DNA of 9,111 nucleotides from Anaerolineae bacterium (GTDB lineage Bacteria; Chloroflexota; Anaerolineae; Anaerolineales; UBA11858): the NCBI GenBank assembly GCA_003694235.1, contig RFKO01000100.1:1-9111 (forward strand), read 5' to 3'. Numbering within the stretch: position 1 is the stretch's first letter; the number at the start of each line of letters is the position of its first letter. The notes under the pieces are model-generated. The model made no database searches and was not told the DNA's origin. It saw only the letters and a program-made list of their open reading frames with translations. The position numbers and the translations under genes were made by a program. Below, piece after piece: positions 1 to 6,424 of this stretch.

Positions 1-1193
1 ACCGCCAGCGCCACCGCCTCTGCGCCGCCCAGACAGAGCGCTGCGATGCCGCGCTTCAATCCGCGCTGACGCAGGGCGTAGATCAGCGTGACCAGCACGC
101 GCGCCCCGCTGGCTCCGATGGGATGCCCCAACGCCACCGCGCCGCCGTTGACGTTGACCTTCTCCCAATCCCAGCCCTGATCGGCCAGCGCCTTGCCGTC
201 GGCCAGAACCTGCGCCGCGAAGGCCTCGTTGAGTTCGATCAGGTCCACATCGGCCAACGTCCAGCCGATTTTCTCCAGCACCAGCGGGATGGCTTTGGCC
301 GGGGCATAGAAGAGATACTTCGGCTCGACCGCCGCCTGCCCATAGCCGACGATGCGCGCCAGCGGCTGGAGGCCGTGCGCTTCGGCGTAGGCCTGGCTGG
401 CGACCACCAGCGCGGCGGCCCCGTCGTTCAAGCCGGGGGCGTTGCCGGCGGTCACTTTGCCGTTCTCGATGAACGCGGGGCGCAATTTGGCCAACGCCTC
501 CAGCGACGTGTCGCGGCGCGGCGTCTCATCGGTATCGAAGATTGTCACCGCCCCCTTGCGCCCTTTGATCTCCACCGGAACGATCTCTTCCTTGAACCGA
601 CCGGCATCGATGGCGGCGATGGCCTTCATATGGCTGTTGTAGGAAAACTCATCCATCTCCTCGCGGCTGATATCGAACTCCTCTGCGATGAACTCCGCCG
701 CGTTGCCCATGCCCCAGTTCTCAAAAGGATCCCACAGCCCGTCATGCAGCAGGGCGTCGGTGAGTTGGGCATGACCGTAGCGCAATTTACCGCCGCGTCC
801 ATCCACCAGAAAGGGAGCGCGGCTCATGCTCTCCATCCCCCCGGCGACGTAGAGTTCGCCATCGCCGGCGCGCACACCCGCCGCCGCCAGCATCACCGCT
901 TTCAGCCCCGAGCCGCACACTTTGTTGACGGTCGTGGCGCCCACCGAAACCGGCAACCCGCCAAATATGGCCGCCTGCCGGGCAGGGTTCTGCCCCAATC
1001 CGGCGGAGACCACGTTGCCCATGAAGACCTCGGCAATATCTTCCGGGTTGGCGATCCCGGCGCGCCGCACAGCTTCTTGTACCACCAGCGCGCCCAGCCG
1101 AGGGGCCGGAATGCCGCTCAAACTGCCCTGGAAGCGCCCCATGGGAGTGCGAACGGCGCTCAGGAGAACGGGTTGTGTTGTTTTTTCTGCCAT
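1..1193 (-). CDS. Acetyl-CoA C-acetyltransferase (thiolase), C-terminus cut by window edge
   Basis: Thiolase-superfamily enzyme; the degradative/biosynthetic acetyl-CoA acetyltransferase type condenses two acetyl-CoA to acetoacetyl-CoA or does the reverse. I translated 397 codons from ATG at 1193, which has a good ribosome site (AGGAAAGG) just upstream. The acyl-accepting nucleophile is Cys93 in [26 protein letters not shown] block lies at about 248-262, NEAFA at 322-326, and the catalytic His357 in [10 protein letters not shown]. The second catalytic Cys387 is in [11 protein letters not shown], where most family members have CIGGGQG, a mild deviation next to an intact CxG. Family members are about 390-400 residues, so only a few C-terminal residues are missing. 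The gene stands alone here, divergent from the membrane-protein gene. Acetyl-CoA acetyltransferase is more likely than a long-chain 3-ketoacyl-CoA thiolase, but substrate length is not proven by the sequence. Confidence 0.93.
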   Translation of the reverse strand, partial: MAEKTTQPVLLSAVRTPMGRFQGSLSGIPAPRLGALVVQEAVRRAGIANPEDIAEVFMGNVVSAGLGQNPARQAAIFGGLPVSVGATTVNKVCGSGLKAVMLAAAGVRAGDGELYVAGGMESMSRAPFLVDGRGGKLRYGHAQLTDALLHDGLWDPFENWGMGNAAEFIAEEFDISREEMDEFSYNSHMKAIAAIDAGRFKEEIVPVEIKGRKGAVTIFDTDETPRRDTSLEALAKLRPAFIENGKVTAGNAPGLNDGAAALVVASQAYAEAHGLQPLARIVGYGQAAVEPKYLFYAPAKAIPLVLEKIGWTLADVDLIELNEAFAAQVLADGKALADQGWDWEKVNVNGGAVALGHPIGASGARVLVTLIYALRQRGLKRGIAALCLGGAEAVALA

Positions 1194-1366
1194 TTTCCTT
1201 TCCTCTATGTGATCATCAGAAATTGCTTCCTGAAAAACAGGCACAAAGAACACTTTTTTACCGCTGCCGGTTGAGGCTGTTGAGACCCGGCGACGAGAGA
1301 GCCAGGCTGCACTCGTCGAAATGCGGGGTGACGAGCGTATCCGTGGCGAGAAGACGGCATGGAGGT

Positions 1367-1372
1367 ATTGTA
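1367..1372 (-). promoter_or_regulatory. Possible -10 box of the thiolase promoter
   Basis: Read on the minus strand this is TACAAT, a good sigma-70-type -10. No convincing -35 is visible about 17 bases upstream. It would give a 5' leader of roughly 165 bases before the ATG at 1193. This is a weak call made from one hexamer. Confidence 0.25.
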
Positions 1373-1483
1373 GCAGAGTTTGGCGCGACTTCCTATGGAT
1401 GATTGTCCTGATTTTTCCCCCTGCTCATCATCGATGCTGAGTCGCTAACCGCCGCGGGGGGCGACAAAATGAAATTTTGCCTC

Positions 1484-1512
1484 TTGACTTTTTGGAACAG
1501 TTGTTCTATATT
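1484..1512 (+). promoter_or_regulatory. Sigma-70-type promoter of the SOS-type membrane-protein gene
   Basis: The -35 is TTGACT (1484-1489), the spacer is exactly 17 bases, and the -10 is TATATT (1507-1512). Transcription would start near 1518-1520, leaving about 55 bases of leader before the ATG at 1574. Such a near-consensus promoter should be strong unless repressed, which fits the two operators laid over it. Confidence 0.75.
1493..1508. promoter_or_regulatory. Candidate LexA operator 1 (GAAC-N4-GTTC)
   Basis: The core is GAAC-AGTT-GTTC at 1495-1506, within TGGAACAGTTGTTCTA. GAAC-N4-GTTC is the core of the LexA (DinR) box known from Gram-positive bacteria. This copy fills the spacer between -35 and -10, where a bound repressor would block RNA polymerase. 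LexA binding is inferred; another dimeric repressor could use the same palindrome. Confidence 0.68.
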
Positions 1513-1528
1513 TAGAACACACGTTCTA
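1513..1528. promoter_or_regulatory. Candidate LexA operator 2 (GAAC-N4-GTTC)
   Basis: The sequence TAGAACACACGTTCTA has perfect 6-base arms around a 4-base centre; the core GAAC-ACAC-GTTC is at 1515-1526. It lies immediately downstream of the -10 over the expected transcription start. Its centre is exactly 20 bp from that of operator 1, about two helical turns, so two dimers would sit on nearly the same face of the DNA. Confidence 0.68.
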
Positions 1529-1573
1529 TTTTGTGGGTCAGCGGCATCCACAACCTATCTGCAGGAGGTAACC

Positions 1574-2287
1574 ATGTTGTCTCAACTTTCTCTCGCCAAT
1601 CGCCGTGTACGTGTCCAGCGAGGCCTGCTGTTCGGCGCGATCATCGTCACGGCGTTGCTGGCATTCGAATTGTTCAATTACTCCACCACCGATTTTGCCC
1701 TTTCGGACCTTCTGGGAGAATTGAAATTCCTCGGCGTCCGCTGGGCGACCATCCTTTCGATCGCTTTCTGTGGCATCGACTTCGCCGGCATTGCCCGCCT
1801 GTTCACACCGGAGCAGGGACGCGACGAACCCGCCGAGGTGTGGTATCTCTTCGGCGCGTGGATGCTGGCCGCCCTGATGAACGCCATGCTCACCTGGTGG
1901 GGCGTCTCCATCGCCATCCTCAACCATCAAACCCTGGGCAACGCCATGATCTCCCGCCAGACCTTGCTTCAGGTCGTTCCCATCTTCGTTGCCGTGATGG
2001 TATGGCTGATCCGTGTGCTGATCATCGGCACGATCTCGGTTGCCGGTGACCGCCTGTTCAGCCAGGCCGCCCACAGCGCCGCCCGCCGCACGACCAGCAC
2101 GCGCCGCAGCGCTTCCTCTTACCGGTCGGCCACCACCGCTCGCCGCACCGCCGTCCCGGCGACGCGCAGCGCCAGCGCCCGTTCCTTCCGCCCCGCCCCG
2201 CGCGTGGAATACACCGAGGACGAATACAGCCAGGAACCGGTTTACACACCGGTCTCCTCTGTCAGCCGCACCACACCAAAATTCTAA
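1574..2287 (+). CDS. Four-helix membrane protein with Arg/Ser/Thr-rich tail, probably SOS-induced; family not recognised
   Basis: I do not recognise the family. The start is ATG at 1574, preceded by a near-perfect ribosome site (AGGAGGTAACC); an in-frame ATG at 1469 lies upstream of the promoter and is excluded. The 237-residue protein has hydrophobic segments at about 17-35, 55-76, 89-115 and 131-156, consistent with four membrane helices. An Arg/Arg-containing N-terminus (RRVRVQR, 10-16) suggests the N-terminus is inside. Residues about 160-210 form a basic Arg/Ser/Thr/Ala-rich low-complexity tail. A short acidic Tyr-containing patch follows (VEYTEDEYSQE, 211-221). No catalytic motif is visible. 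The promoter carries two GAAC-N4-GTTC palindromes, so the gene is probably LexA-repressed and induced by DNA damage. Small SOS-induced membrane proteins elsewhere (SidA, YneA) restrain division; a similar role here is only a hypothesis. Confidence 0.85.
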   Translation: MLSQLSLANRRVRVQRGLLFGAIIVTALLAFELFNYSTTDFALSDLLGELKFLGVRWATILSIAFCGIDFAGIARLFTPEQGRDEPAEVWYLFGAWMLAALMNAMLTWWGVSIAILNHQTLGNAMISRQTLLQVVPIFVAVMVWLIRVLIIGTISVAGDRLFSQAAHSAARRTTSTRRSASSYRSATTARRTAVPATRSASARSFRPAPRVEYTEDEYSQEPVYTPVSSVSRTTPKF

Positions 2288-2299
2288 ATCGCAGTGCAC

Positions 2300-2980
2300 A
2301 TGCCCCGCAACGTCGCCTCAACGCCCCACATCTCCTCCTCAAGCCCCAGGACTAACACATCCTGGGGCTGCCTTTCGCTTCCCGTCAGCTGGTTGCTGCC
2401 CCCCTTCAGCGTATTGTTCGCCGGTTTGCTGATGAGCCTCTTTTTGCCCACGGCCCCGCCAACGTCTCCCTCCACAAACCGCGATCTGGCCTCGTTCTTC
2501 ACCCCTGAAGTGCAATACTGGGCAACCGACATTCGCCGCTGGAGCGCCGAACACGGTCTCGACCCCAACCTGGTAGCCACGGTGATGCAGATCGAGTCCT
2601 GCGGCAACCCGCGGGCGGTCTCTCCCGCGGGCGCCATCGGCCTGTTCCAGGTGATGCCCTACCACTTCGCAGCCGGCGAAAACCCGTATCACCCGGATAC
2701 CAACGCGCGGCGCGGCCTGGCTTACCTGAGCACCGCGCTGCAAACACACCGTCACAACACCCGGCTGGCGCTGGCGGCCTACAACGGAGGCATCGCCGGT
2801 TCACAACGCTCTGAAATCGCCTGGCCAGCGGAAACGCGACGGTATGTCTACTGGGGAGAACAGATTTATCAGGACGCGCGGGCCGGAAAAACTTACAGCG
2901 CCCGCCTGAACGAATGGCTCAGCCGCGGCGGGAATGGTCTCTGCGCCGCGGCCGCTGCGCAACTCGGCATCCTCCCCTGA
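2300..2980 (+). CDS. SLT-type lytic transglycosylase, membrane-anchored or secreted
   Basis: Cleaves the MurNAc-GlcNAc bond of peptidoglycan without water, forming 1,6-anhydro ends, and acts outside the cytoplasmic membrane. In the 226-residue form the SLT domain covers about 70-185. The catalytic Glu99 is in QIESCGNPRAVSPAGAIGL. GLFQVMP follows at about 114-120, and AAYNGG (159-164) completes the family triad of motifs. A hydrophobic stretch at about 25-50 would be a signal peptide or anchor. The start is uncertain: no Shine-Dalgarno site precedes ATG 2300 or GTG 2294, and TTG 2393 or ATG 2432 are alternatives downstream of the 2342-2369 hairpin. ATG 2300 is chosen because it keeps the hydrophobic segment. 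The gene begins 12 bases after the membrane-protein gene and may share its promoter by read-through. It converges on the sensor kinase gene with a 10-base gap. Confidence 0.85.
   Translation: MPRNVASTPHISSSSPRTNTSWGCLSLPVSWLLPPFSVLFAGLLMSLFLPTAPPTSPSTNRDLASFFTPEVQYWATDIRRWSAEHGLDPNLVATVMQIESCGNPRAVSPAGAIGLFQVMPYHFAAGENPYHPDTNARRGLAYLSTALQTHRHNTRLALAAYNGGIAGSQRSEIAWPAETRRYVYWGEQIYQDARAGKTYSARLNEWLSRGGNGLCAAAAAQLGILP
2342..2375 (+). terminator. Perfect 10-bp hairpin, possible weak terminator
   Basis: The arms AGCCCCAGGA (2342-2351) and TCCTGGGGCT (2360-2369) pair perfectly around an 8-base loop, followed by GCCTTT. The stem is strong but the T-tract is short, so this may be a partial terminator after the membrane-protein gene. 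It lies inside the longest open frame of the downstream transglycosylase, so either that gene starts further down or the hairpin is transcribed and translated through. Confidence 0.5.
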
Positions 2981-2990
2981 CACGTCCTCT

Positions 2991-4367
2991 TCATCCCTCC
3001 TCCGCCAGCGGCAGAAAAACATCGAAGCGCGTTCCCTGGCCAGGAGACGACTCCACGGTAATTGTTCCCCCATGACGCTGCACAATCCAGTAAGCAATCG
3101 AAAGCCCCAGGCCAAAGCCTTTGCCATCCGCGCTACGGGTGCGCGCCTTCTCGGCGCGATAAAACCGCTCGAAGATATGGGGCAAATCCTGCGGCGGAAT
3201 GCCGGGGCCGGTATCCTGAACGCTCAAACAGGCCTGACCCTCCTGGCGGCACAGCCGCACGCTGACCTCTCCACCTTGCGGGGTATACTTGATGGCGTTC
3301 TCCACCAGATTGAGAATCACCTGCTTCAGCCGGTCGCGGTCGCCTCGCACCGGCGCCCGGTCGATCTCAACCAGTTTCAATGAGACTTTATCGGCAGCCA
3401 AAACCCGGCTTTGCTCCAGCACCTCCAGCAACAGTGTATCCAGTTCGACATCCTCCTCGGCCAGCGGCAGACGCCCGGCCTCCATGCGAGCGATCAGCAA
3501 CAAATCGCCGATCATGCGCGTCAGGCGGTCCACCTCGCCCTCGATACTGGCCAGAGAATCCTGATCGGCGCACCCCATGCGACGCAGCAAATTGACATTC
3601 CCCTTGATCACGGTGAGCGGCGTGCGCAACTCATGGCTGACATCGGCCAGAAAACGCCGTTGCGATTGGAACAGGTCTTCCAGGCGTCCCAGCGTCTGAT
3701 TGAAGGCGCGGATCAGCTGTCCGATTTCGTCCTCCGGCGGGCCGTGATAGGGAATGCGGCGGGAGAGATCATCGGCGCGCGTGATCTGCAAAGCGATATC
3801 CTTGACCTGTTGCAGCGGAACCAGCGCCTGGCGGGTGGTCAACGAGACCACCACCGCGGCCACCAGCACGGCGATCAGCGTGCCCACGCCGAGCACCACC
3901 AGCAGCAAGCGCTGCGTCTGGCGGACGATATCCAGGTTGGTGGCGACCTGGAGCGTGCCCACCAGCCGACGCCCCACGACCAGCGGAACGCTCAACACCC
4001 GCAGGTTGACATCTCGCAGCACGGTGGTACGGTAAACCGGCCGCTCCGGCATGCGGTCAAGCGGCGCCAGGGGCACATCCAGCCCGCGGATGGAGGGAGA
4101 GGCATATACCAGTTCCGAACCGCCGCCCCAAAGCTGTACATACAGATTGGCGGCCACTTCCAGACCGGGGTCAGGCGCAAAAACCAGGCCGCGCATGGCA
4201 ATGTAGCGCGTACCGGCAATCATATCCTGAGCAGTGCGCGCCAGCAGGTCATCCACCTGGCGCACCAGCGCCTGGCCGACAACTTGATAGACGGCAAAAC
4301 CAAAAAACAACAATATCCCCCCCACCAGCGTGGAATACAACAGTGTCAGACGAGTGCGCAGAGACAT
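2991..4367 (-). CDS. Sensor histidine kinase (HAMP-HisKA-HATPase), partner of the adjacent regulator
   Basis: Transmembrane kinase of 458 residues that phosphorylates its partner regulator in response to an unknown external signal. Helices at about 7-31 and 154-176 flank an extracytoplasmic sensor region of about 120 residues. A HAMP linker (about 177-232) is followed by the H-box FLADVSHELRTPLT with phospho-accepting His245. The ATPase domain shows the N-box Asn357 (LVENAIKY), the G1 box DTGPGI (385-390), the F region FERFYR and the G2 box GFGLGL (417-422). All key residues are intact. The ATG at 4367 overlaps the regulator's stop as TGATG, indicating translational coupling; an in-frame TTG directly before it is the alternative start. 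The domain order and lineup with an OmpR regulator match PhoR/BaeS/MprB-like kinases; the ligand cannot be read from the sequence. No terminator is seen after the stop. Confidence 0.95.
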   Translation of the reverse strand: MSLRTRLTLLYSTLVGGILLFFGFAVYQVVGQALVRQVDDLLARTAQDMIAGTRYIAMRGLVFAPDPGLEVAANLYVQLWGGGSELVYASPSIRGLDVPLAPLDRMPERPVYRTTVLRDVNLRVLSVPLVVGRRLVGTLQVATNLDIVRQTQRLLLVVLGVGTLIAVLVAAVVVSLTTRQALVPLQQVKDIALQITRADDLSRRIPYHGPPEDEIGQLIRAFNQTLGRLEDLFQSQRRFLADVSHELRTPLTVIKGNVNLLRRMGCADQDSLASIEGEVDRLTRMIGDLLLIARMEAGRLPLAEEDVELDTLLLEVLEQSRVLAADKVSLKLVEIDRAPVRGDRDRLKQVILNLVENAIKYTPQGGEVSVRLCRQEGQACLSVQDTGPGIPPQDLPHIFERFYRAEKARTRSADGKGFGLGLSIAYWIVQRHGGTITVESSPGQGTRFDVFLPLAEEG

Positions 4368-5047
4368 CAATCCGCTTGACGCATCACATAGCCCACACCG
4401 CGCACAGTGTGGATCAGGCGCTCTTCTCCCCCTTCTTCCAGCTTCTGCCGCAGGTAACGCACATACACCTCGATGATGTTGCTTTCACCGCCAAAATCAT
4501 ACCCCCAGACCGAATCATAAATCACCTCGCGCGTCAGCACCTGGCGGGGATGCCGCATGAACAGTTCCAGCAATTCATACTCCTTGGCCGTCAGGGAGAT
4601 CACGCGCTCGCCGCGGCGCGCCTGGCGGGTGCCGGAATCCAGGATCAGATCGGCGAACTGATAAACTTTGGGTTGTCCATCGGGACGCGTGCGCCGCATC
4701 AGGGCGCGCATGCGCGCCAGCAGCTCATCCAGGTCGAAAGGTTTGACCAGGTAGTCATCCGCTCCCATATCCAGGCCAATCACCCGGTCGGTAACACCGT
4801 CCTTGGCCGTGAGGATGATGATCGGTACATCACTTGTCGCTCGCAGCCTCCGACAGACCTCCAACCCATCCAGCCCCGGCAGCATCAAATCGAGGATCAC
4901 CATATCGGGGCGCCCTTCGGTGGCTTTCTTCAAACCGGTCTGACCGTCTGTGGCCACATCCACTTCATACCCCTCATAGCTCAATCCCCGGCGCAAAAAA
5001 GCCAGAATACCTTCATCGTCTTCGATCACCAGGACACGCGCAGCCAT
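4367..5047 (-). CDS. OmpR/PhoB-family response regulator
   Basis: DNA-binding transcription regulator of 226 residues, activated by phosphorylation. The receiver domain (about 4-118) has the acidic pocket Asp10/Asp11, the phospho-acceptor Asp53 in [11 protein letters not shown], Thr80 in LTAKD and Lys102 in VKPF. The winged-helix output domain (about 130-224) carries [12 protein letters not shown], the recognition-helix region [15 protein letters not shown] and the wing [11 protein letters not shown]. The start ATG at 5047 is chosen because GGGAGG lies 7 bases upstream; an ATG at 5053 is too close to that site, and the longer open frame runs into the promoter. It is first in a two-gene operon with the kinase, whose start overlaps this stop by one base. 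Target genes are unknown. Confidence 0.95.
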   Translation of the reverse strand: MAARVLVIEDDEGILAFLRRGLSYEGYEVDVATDGQTGLKKATEGRPDMVILDLMLPGLDGLEVCRRLRATSDVPIIILTAKDGVTDRVIGLDMGADDYLVKPFDLDELLARMRALMRRTRPDGQPKVYQFADLILDSGTRQARRGERVISLTAKEYELLELFMRHPRQVLTREVIYDSVWGYDFGGESNIIEVYVRYLRQKLEEGGEERLIHTVRGVGYVMRQAD

Positions 5048-5090
5048 GCACATCCCTCCCATCAGGAACAAAATCGAACCAGGTAGCCAA

Positions 5091-5099
5091 AATATACCA
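5091..5099 (-). promoter_or_regulatory. Candidate extended -10 promoter of the two-component operon
   Basis: On the minus strand this reads TGGTATATT, an extended -10 (TGn plus TATATT). The -35 position would fall in the T-tract of the rplL terminator and is poor. Transcription would begin near 5084, about 37 bases before the regulator ATG. This would let the pair be expressed separately from the ribosomal operon. Confidence 0.45.
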
Positions 5100-5114
5100 C
5101 AGGGGCAGAAAACG

Positions 5115-5142
5115 AAAAAGGCCGCCCTCACGGGCGGCCTTT
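5115..5142 (-). terminator. Intrinsic terminator of the rplJ-rplL transcript
   Basis: On the minus strand AAAGGCCGCCC and GGGCGGCCTTT form a perfect 11-bp stem with a 4-base loop (GTGA), followed by TTTTTCGTTTT. It starts 16 bases after the rplL stop. This is a textbook intrinsic terminator and ends the ribosomal-protein cluster here, so rpoB is not read from this transcript. Confidence 0.93.
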
Positions 5143-5158
5143 GGCCGGGATGGCAGAT

Positions 5159-5545
5159 TTATGCCAGTTCGACCACGCCACCGGCCTCTTCCAGCTTGGC
5201 CTTGGCGTCTTCGGCGGCCTCTTTGCTCACGCCTTCCATGATCTTGGAGCCGGCGGTCTCGGCCAGTTGCTTGGAATCGGCTAGGCCGAGGCCGGTGAGC
5301 TGGCGAATGACCTTGATGACCTGAATCTTCTTCGGGCCGGCATCCTTGAGGATGACGTCAAATTCGGTCTTCTCTTCCGCTGCTTCTTCGGCGCCACCAG
5401 CAGCCGCGCCACCGGCAACAGCCGCGACGGCCACCGGGGCCGCTGCGGAGACACCCCATTCCTCTTCCAGCATCTTGACCAGTTCGGCGGCTTCCAAAAC
5501 GGTCAGGCCGCTCAGTTCTTCCATGATTTTCTTCAAATCAGCCAT
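5159..5545 (-). CDS. rplL: Ribosomal protein bL12 (L7/L12)
   Basis: Stalk protein of the large subunit; dimers bind L10 and recruit and stimulate the translational GTPases EF-Tu, EF-G and IF2. The 128 residues are the usual length. The N-terminal dimerisation and L10-binding helices span about 1-32. An Ala/Gly/Val hinge at about 34-52 is followed by the globular C-terminal domain, with [21 protein letters not shown] carrying the factor-binding surface and the family end GGVVELA. Start ATG 5545 has AAGGAG upstream at a 10-base spacing; the frame continues 11 codons further up but lacks family sequence there. It follows rplJ by 96 bases, which include 6-base arms (5603-5608 and 5629-5634) that can form a hairpin on the transcript. 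The strong terminator follows immediately. Confidence 0.97.
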   Translation of the reverse strand: MADLKKIMEELSGLTVLEAAELVKMLEEEWGVSAAAPVAVAAVAGGAAAGGAEEAAEEKTEFDVILKDAGPKKIQVIKVIRQLTGLGLADSKQLAETAGSKIMEGVSKEAAEDAKAKLEEAGGVVELA

Positions 5546-5641
5546 TTCTAACAAACTCCTTTTTGTTTTGATTTTCAAATTACAGGTTAGTTACACCACA
5601 AAGTGCTTTTCAACGGATGCAGCAGGTGAAGCACATCAAAT

Positions 5642-6178
5642 CTATGCCGCTTCGGGGGCTGCATCTTTTTTAGCATAGGCATCCAGCACAGCCGCGATCT
5701 GACGCCCAGGCTCGGCCAGTGTACGAACCAGCTTGCTGGCCGGCGCCATAATCACGCCCAGCAACTGCCCACGCACCACCGGCAACGGCGGCACTTTCGC
5801 CAACGCTTCGATCTCGTCCGCGCTGACCAGCCGCTTATCCAGATAACCGGCTTTCACACGCACGGCCTCGGCTTCTTTGGCAAAGTCCACCACCGCCTTG
5901 GCCACGCCAGGGGCATCCTCGAACGCGAAGGCCACGGCCGTATCTCCCAGAAAATGCTCGGTTTCGATCTCCAGACCGGCATCCCGGAAGGCCCGGCGCG
6001 CCAGCGTGTTCTTCAGCACGTGAAACTCGCCACCGGCCGAACGGACTTCCCGGCGCAGCGTCTCCAGCTCAGGCACCGAAAGCCCGATGTAGGTGGTCAC
6101 CACCAGGGCCTGGCTGCGCTCGATCCAATCACGATACTGCGCGACGAGCTCTTGTTTTTTCGCCTTTGATATAGCCAA
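5642..6178 (-). CDS. rplJ: Ribosomal protein uL10, TTG start
   Basis: Base of the L12 stalk: binds 23S rRNA at the GTPase centre with its N-terminal domain and carries L12 dimers on its C-terminal helix. The 178 residues show the family N-terminus SKAKKQELV, the motif HVLKNTLARRA, the PP-LPVVRGQLLGVIMAPASKLVR region and a C-terminal helix ending in an Ala-rich tail. The start is TTG at 6178: AAAGGAGG sits 8 bases upstream and the protein sequence aligns from there. The ATG overlapping that ribosome site (6186) is in another frame. The gene lies downstream of a complete L10 leader with attenuator (6262-6396), which should let the L10-L12 complex repress its own synthesis. Confidence 0.96.
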   Translation of the reverse strand: MAISKAKKQELVAQYRDWIERSQALVVTTYIGLSVPELETLRREVRSAGGEFHVLKNTLARRAFRDAGLEIETEHFLGDTAVAFAFEDAPGVAKAVVDFAKEAEAVRVKAGYLDKRLVSADEIEALAKVPPLPVVRGQLLGVIMAPASKLVRTLAEPGRQIAAVLDAYAKKDAAPEAA

Positions 6179-6261
6179 AGAGTCATCCTCCTTTCTTGCA
6201 GAATTGCCAATCCATCCCGCCGGCAGGCTGAAAACGCCCGCCGACAAACGATGGCTTTGCA

Positions 6262-6303
6262 CACAAAATAAAAGTCTTTACCCCGCCGAACGAGGTAAAG
6301 ACT
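6262..6303 (-). terminator. Intrinsic terminator within the L10 leader (attenuator)
   Basis: On the minus strand AGTCTTTACC (6303-6294) pairs with GGTAAAGACT (6282-6273), extended by three inner pairs around a TTCGG loop, and is followed by TTTTATTTTGTG. It lies about 85 bases before the rplJ start, the right place for an attenuator. The antiterminator helix uses the same 5' bases, so the two are mutually exclusive. Confidence 0.88.
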
Positions 6304-6396
6304 CCAGCATCGTTTTTTCGCCCCGCGAGAGGGGCAAGAGTCTCACCTCGGCAGGAAATTAAGCCCCGCGGGGCACCTGCTGTCTTCGGCGATAGG
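6262..6396 (-). ncRNA. L10 leader (ribosomal protein autoregulatory RNA) with attenuator
   Basis: The minus strand contains the conserved L10-leader core GCCGAAGACAGCAGGTGC (6390-6373), then CTTAATTT and CCTGCCGAGGTGAGACTC. GCAGG (6380-6376) pairs with CCTGC (6355-6351) to close the binding stem. AGACTC (6343-6338) can pair with GAGTCT (6304-6299) as an antiterminator, enclosing a small GCCCC/GGGGC hairpin. GAGTCT also overlaps the 5' arm of an intrinsic terminator at 6262-6303. In known L10 leaders the L10(L12)4 complex binds the core and favours premature termination; the sequence here has all the parts. Confidence 0.9.
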
Positions 6397-6403
6397 GTAT
6401 GCG

Positions 6404-6419
6404 GTTCGCCGCGGCGAAC
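6404..6419 (-). other. Short GC hairpin just after rplA
   Basis: GTTCGCC and GGCGAAC form a compact palindrome beginning 6 bases after the rplA stop and before the L10-leader core. With no T-tract it is not a normal terminator. It may protect the 3' end of upstream mRNA or be an outer helix of the leader. Confidence 0.5.
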
Positions 6420-6424
6420 GAATG

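Larger units (their letters stand above)
1194..1573. other. Divergent intergenic region between thiolase and SOS-type gene
   Basis: This 380-base stretch has no credible gene. It separates the leftward thiolase gene from the rightward membrane-protein gene. The right-hand end (1484-1526) holds a strong promoter with two palindromic operators, listed separately. The left end holds the thiolase ribosome site and a possible thiolase -10 near 1367-1372. Between about 1373 and 1480 I see only short, weak inverted repeats and no convincing RNA structure. Confidence 0.7.

Noticed and set aside
1217..1241. Small CCTG-AAAAA-CAGG palindrome upstream of the thiolase start
   Set aside because: The stem is only 4 bp and the surrounding arms are imperfect; it is too weak to call as an operator or terminator.
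123..1274. Long plus-strand open frame opposite the thiolase
   Set aside because: It is an antisense shadow of a high-G+C gene with clear thiolase motifs; its own translation is His/Arg/Gln-rich with no family features.
1469..1573. In-frame upstream ATG extending the membrane protein by 35 residues
   Set aside because: The ATG lies upstream of the -35 box, and the segment is the promoter and operator region. ATG 1574 has a near-perfect ribosome site.
3411..4379. Long plus-strand open frame opposite the sensor kinase
   Set aside because: Its composition (Gln/His-rich) and position mirror the kinase gene codon for codon; it is an antisense shadow.
6110..6186. Short frame starting at the ATG that overlaps the rplJ ribosome site
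   Set aside because: It has no spacing from the GGAGG, is about 25 codons long, overlaps rplJ out of frame and resembles nothing; the TTG at 6178 is correctly spaced and starts L10 sequence.
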